64,000 nucleotides of DNA, from positions 1-64,000 of the forward strand of contig JAUZRN010000006.1 of NCBI GenBank assembly GCA_030950375.1, read 5' to 3'. Below are positions 63,316 to 64,000 of this stretch, piece after piece. A program made the position numbers and the translations under genes. This DNA is from Rhodothermus sp. GTDB taxonomy: Bacteria > Bacteroidota > Rhodothermia > Rhodothermales > Rhodothermaceae. Position 1 is the stretch's first letter. Every line of letters starts with the position of its first letter. A model generated the notes under the pieces. That model worked only from the letters and a program-made list of their open reading frames with translations, ran no database searches and was not told the DNA's origin.

Positions 63316-64000
63316 ATGATGCACGCCCTGTTTCATTGGAGTAAACTGGACCGCGCCGAAGAACTTTCAGAACGGCCACGAGAGCTGTACCAAAAGTTTC
63401 AGCACCAGACTTACGTGCAAACGGACCGGCTCTTTGGCTGGTTGATGATCGCCCAGTACGTAGCGGGCATTGTGCTGGCCCTGATTGTCTCTCCCCGCAC
63501 GTGGATCGGCGATACCGGCAAAGTGCACCTGCATGTGTACACCGCCGTCTTCCTGGGCGCCTTGATCACGCTGGTGCCAGCCTTTCTGGCCTTCCGACGT
63601 CCTGGCCGTCCCTCTACCCGTTATGCCATCGCCATAGGCCAGATGCTTACTTCGGCCTTGCTTATTCACCTGACAGGCGGTCGCATTGAAACGCACTTTC
63701 ATGTATTCGCCTCGCTGGGCATTCTGGCTGGCTATCGCGACTGGAAGGTCTTCCTTATTGCAACGGTTGTGATCGCAGTCGACCACCTGTTTCGAGGGAT
63801 CTACTACCCACAGTCCGTCTTCGGAATTTTGACCGCTGACCTCTGGCGAGTTGCTGAGCATGCCTGGTGGGTAATTTTCATGGTCGCCTTTCTGTTGAAG
63901 AACTATGCAAACACCATTGCTGAGGTTAAACGCATGGCTCAGCAGCAAGCCGACATTGAAGCCATCAATGCCTCCAACCAGGCCCTGTTAGAACAGTCCC
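63316..64000 (+). CDS. Sensor histidine kinase, N-terminal part
   Basis: The gene runs off the right edge; about 228 residues are visible. The N-terminus is soluble (HWSKLDRAEELSERPRELYQ). It is followed by about six membrane segments, including LMIAQYVAGIVLALIVSPR and TYFDWK-like loop sequence. A coiled-coil linker begins at the edge (AEVKRMAQQQADIEAINASN). The membrane part with HLTGGRIETHFHVFASLGIL resembles the 4TM or MASE-like sensor modules of histidine kinases. The catalytic domain is outside the window, so the call is inferred. Confidence 0.7.
   Translation, partial: MMHALFHWSKLDRAEELSERPRELYQKFQHQTYVQTDRLFGWLMIAQYVAGIVLALIVSPRTWIGDTGKVHLHVYTAVFLGALITLVPAFLAFRRPGRPSTRYAIAIGQMLTSALLIHLTGGRIETHFHVFASLGILAGYRDWKVFLIATVVIAVDHLFRGIYYPQSVFGILTADLWRVAEHAWWVIFMVAFLLKNYANTIAEVKRMAQQQADIEAINASNQALLEQS

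Noticed and set aside
1-64000. CRISPR arrays, insertion sequences, prophage
   Set aside because: No regularly spaced repeats, transposase domains or terminal inverted repeats were seen in the window.

Overview
The window reads as a gene-dense, GC-rich chromosomal segment from a Rhodothermus-like bacterium (Rhodothermota/Bacteroidota-Chlorobi side). Pointers to this are the Wzi-type capsule protein, BatA-type protein, HTTM membrane proteins and LA_3696-like coiled-coil protein. Clear Shine-Dalgarno sites and sigma70-like TTGACA/TAAAAT promoters, unlike classical Bacteroidetes, fit that lineage. The assignment is inference from gene content; no rRNA is present. No insertion sequence, prophage or CRISPR array was seen.

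Layout. 1-6762 (minus strand): a run of HDOD, PRMT-like methyltransferase, BatA-like, small membrane protein, hflX and CBS genes. 7184-14221: housekeeping and stress genes (EEP phosphatase, DoxX, uvrA, hendecad coiled-coil protein, thioredoxin-like protein, msrA). 14421-27529: a cell-surface polysaccharide/lipid region with three GT4 and one GT2 glycosyltransferases, an MMPL exporter, DUF3047, a multi-pass membrane protein, Wzi and two HTTM proteins; the GT4-to-HTTM block is coupled by ATGA overlaps. 27679-34692: MaoC hydratase, M48 lipoprotein protease, recF, a membrane-anchored TPR-CHAT protease-like protein and murQ.

34694-50810 looks origin-proximal: mfd, rsmG, mnmG, mnmE, yidC, rnpA and rpmH, with six parS (ParB-binding) 16-mers in two groups of three. 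Two of these sites lie inside rsmG, where they encode the peptide VSRET. Two PAS-rich histidine kinases sit between mnmG and mnmE. No DnaA-box cluster or parAB genes were found, so oriC itself is probably outside the window.

51025-51294 carries tRNA-Gly(CCC) and tRNA-Val(UAC), each followed by a terminator-like hairpin. 51313-60806 is a complete aerobic form I CO dehydrogenase locus: coxM-S-L-G-D-E, then an XdhC/CoxF-like protein fused to a copper-type HMA domain, then a MocA-like cytidylyltransferase, and a convergent second XdhC. CoxL carries the form I motif AYRCSFR. The upstream region holds inverted and direct repeats around a plausible promoter. Together the set covers structural subunits, cofactor synthesis (molybdopterin cytosine dinucleotide) and maturation, and the HMA fusion suggests how the Mo-Cu active site may get its copper. 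The window closes with an OxyR-type regulator, a RedB-like thioredoxin-fold protein and the start of a 4-TM histidine kinase.
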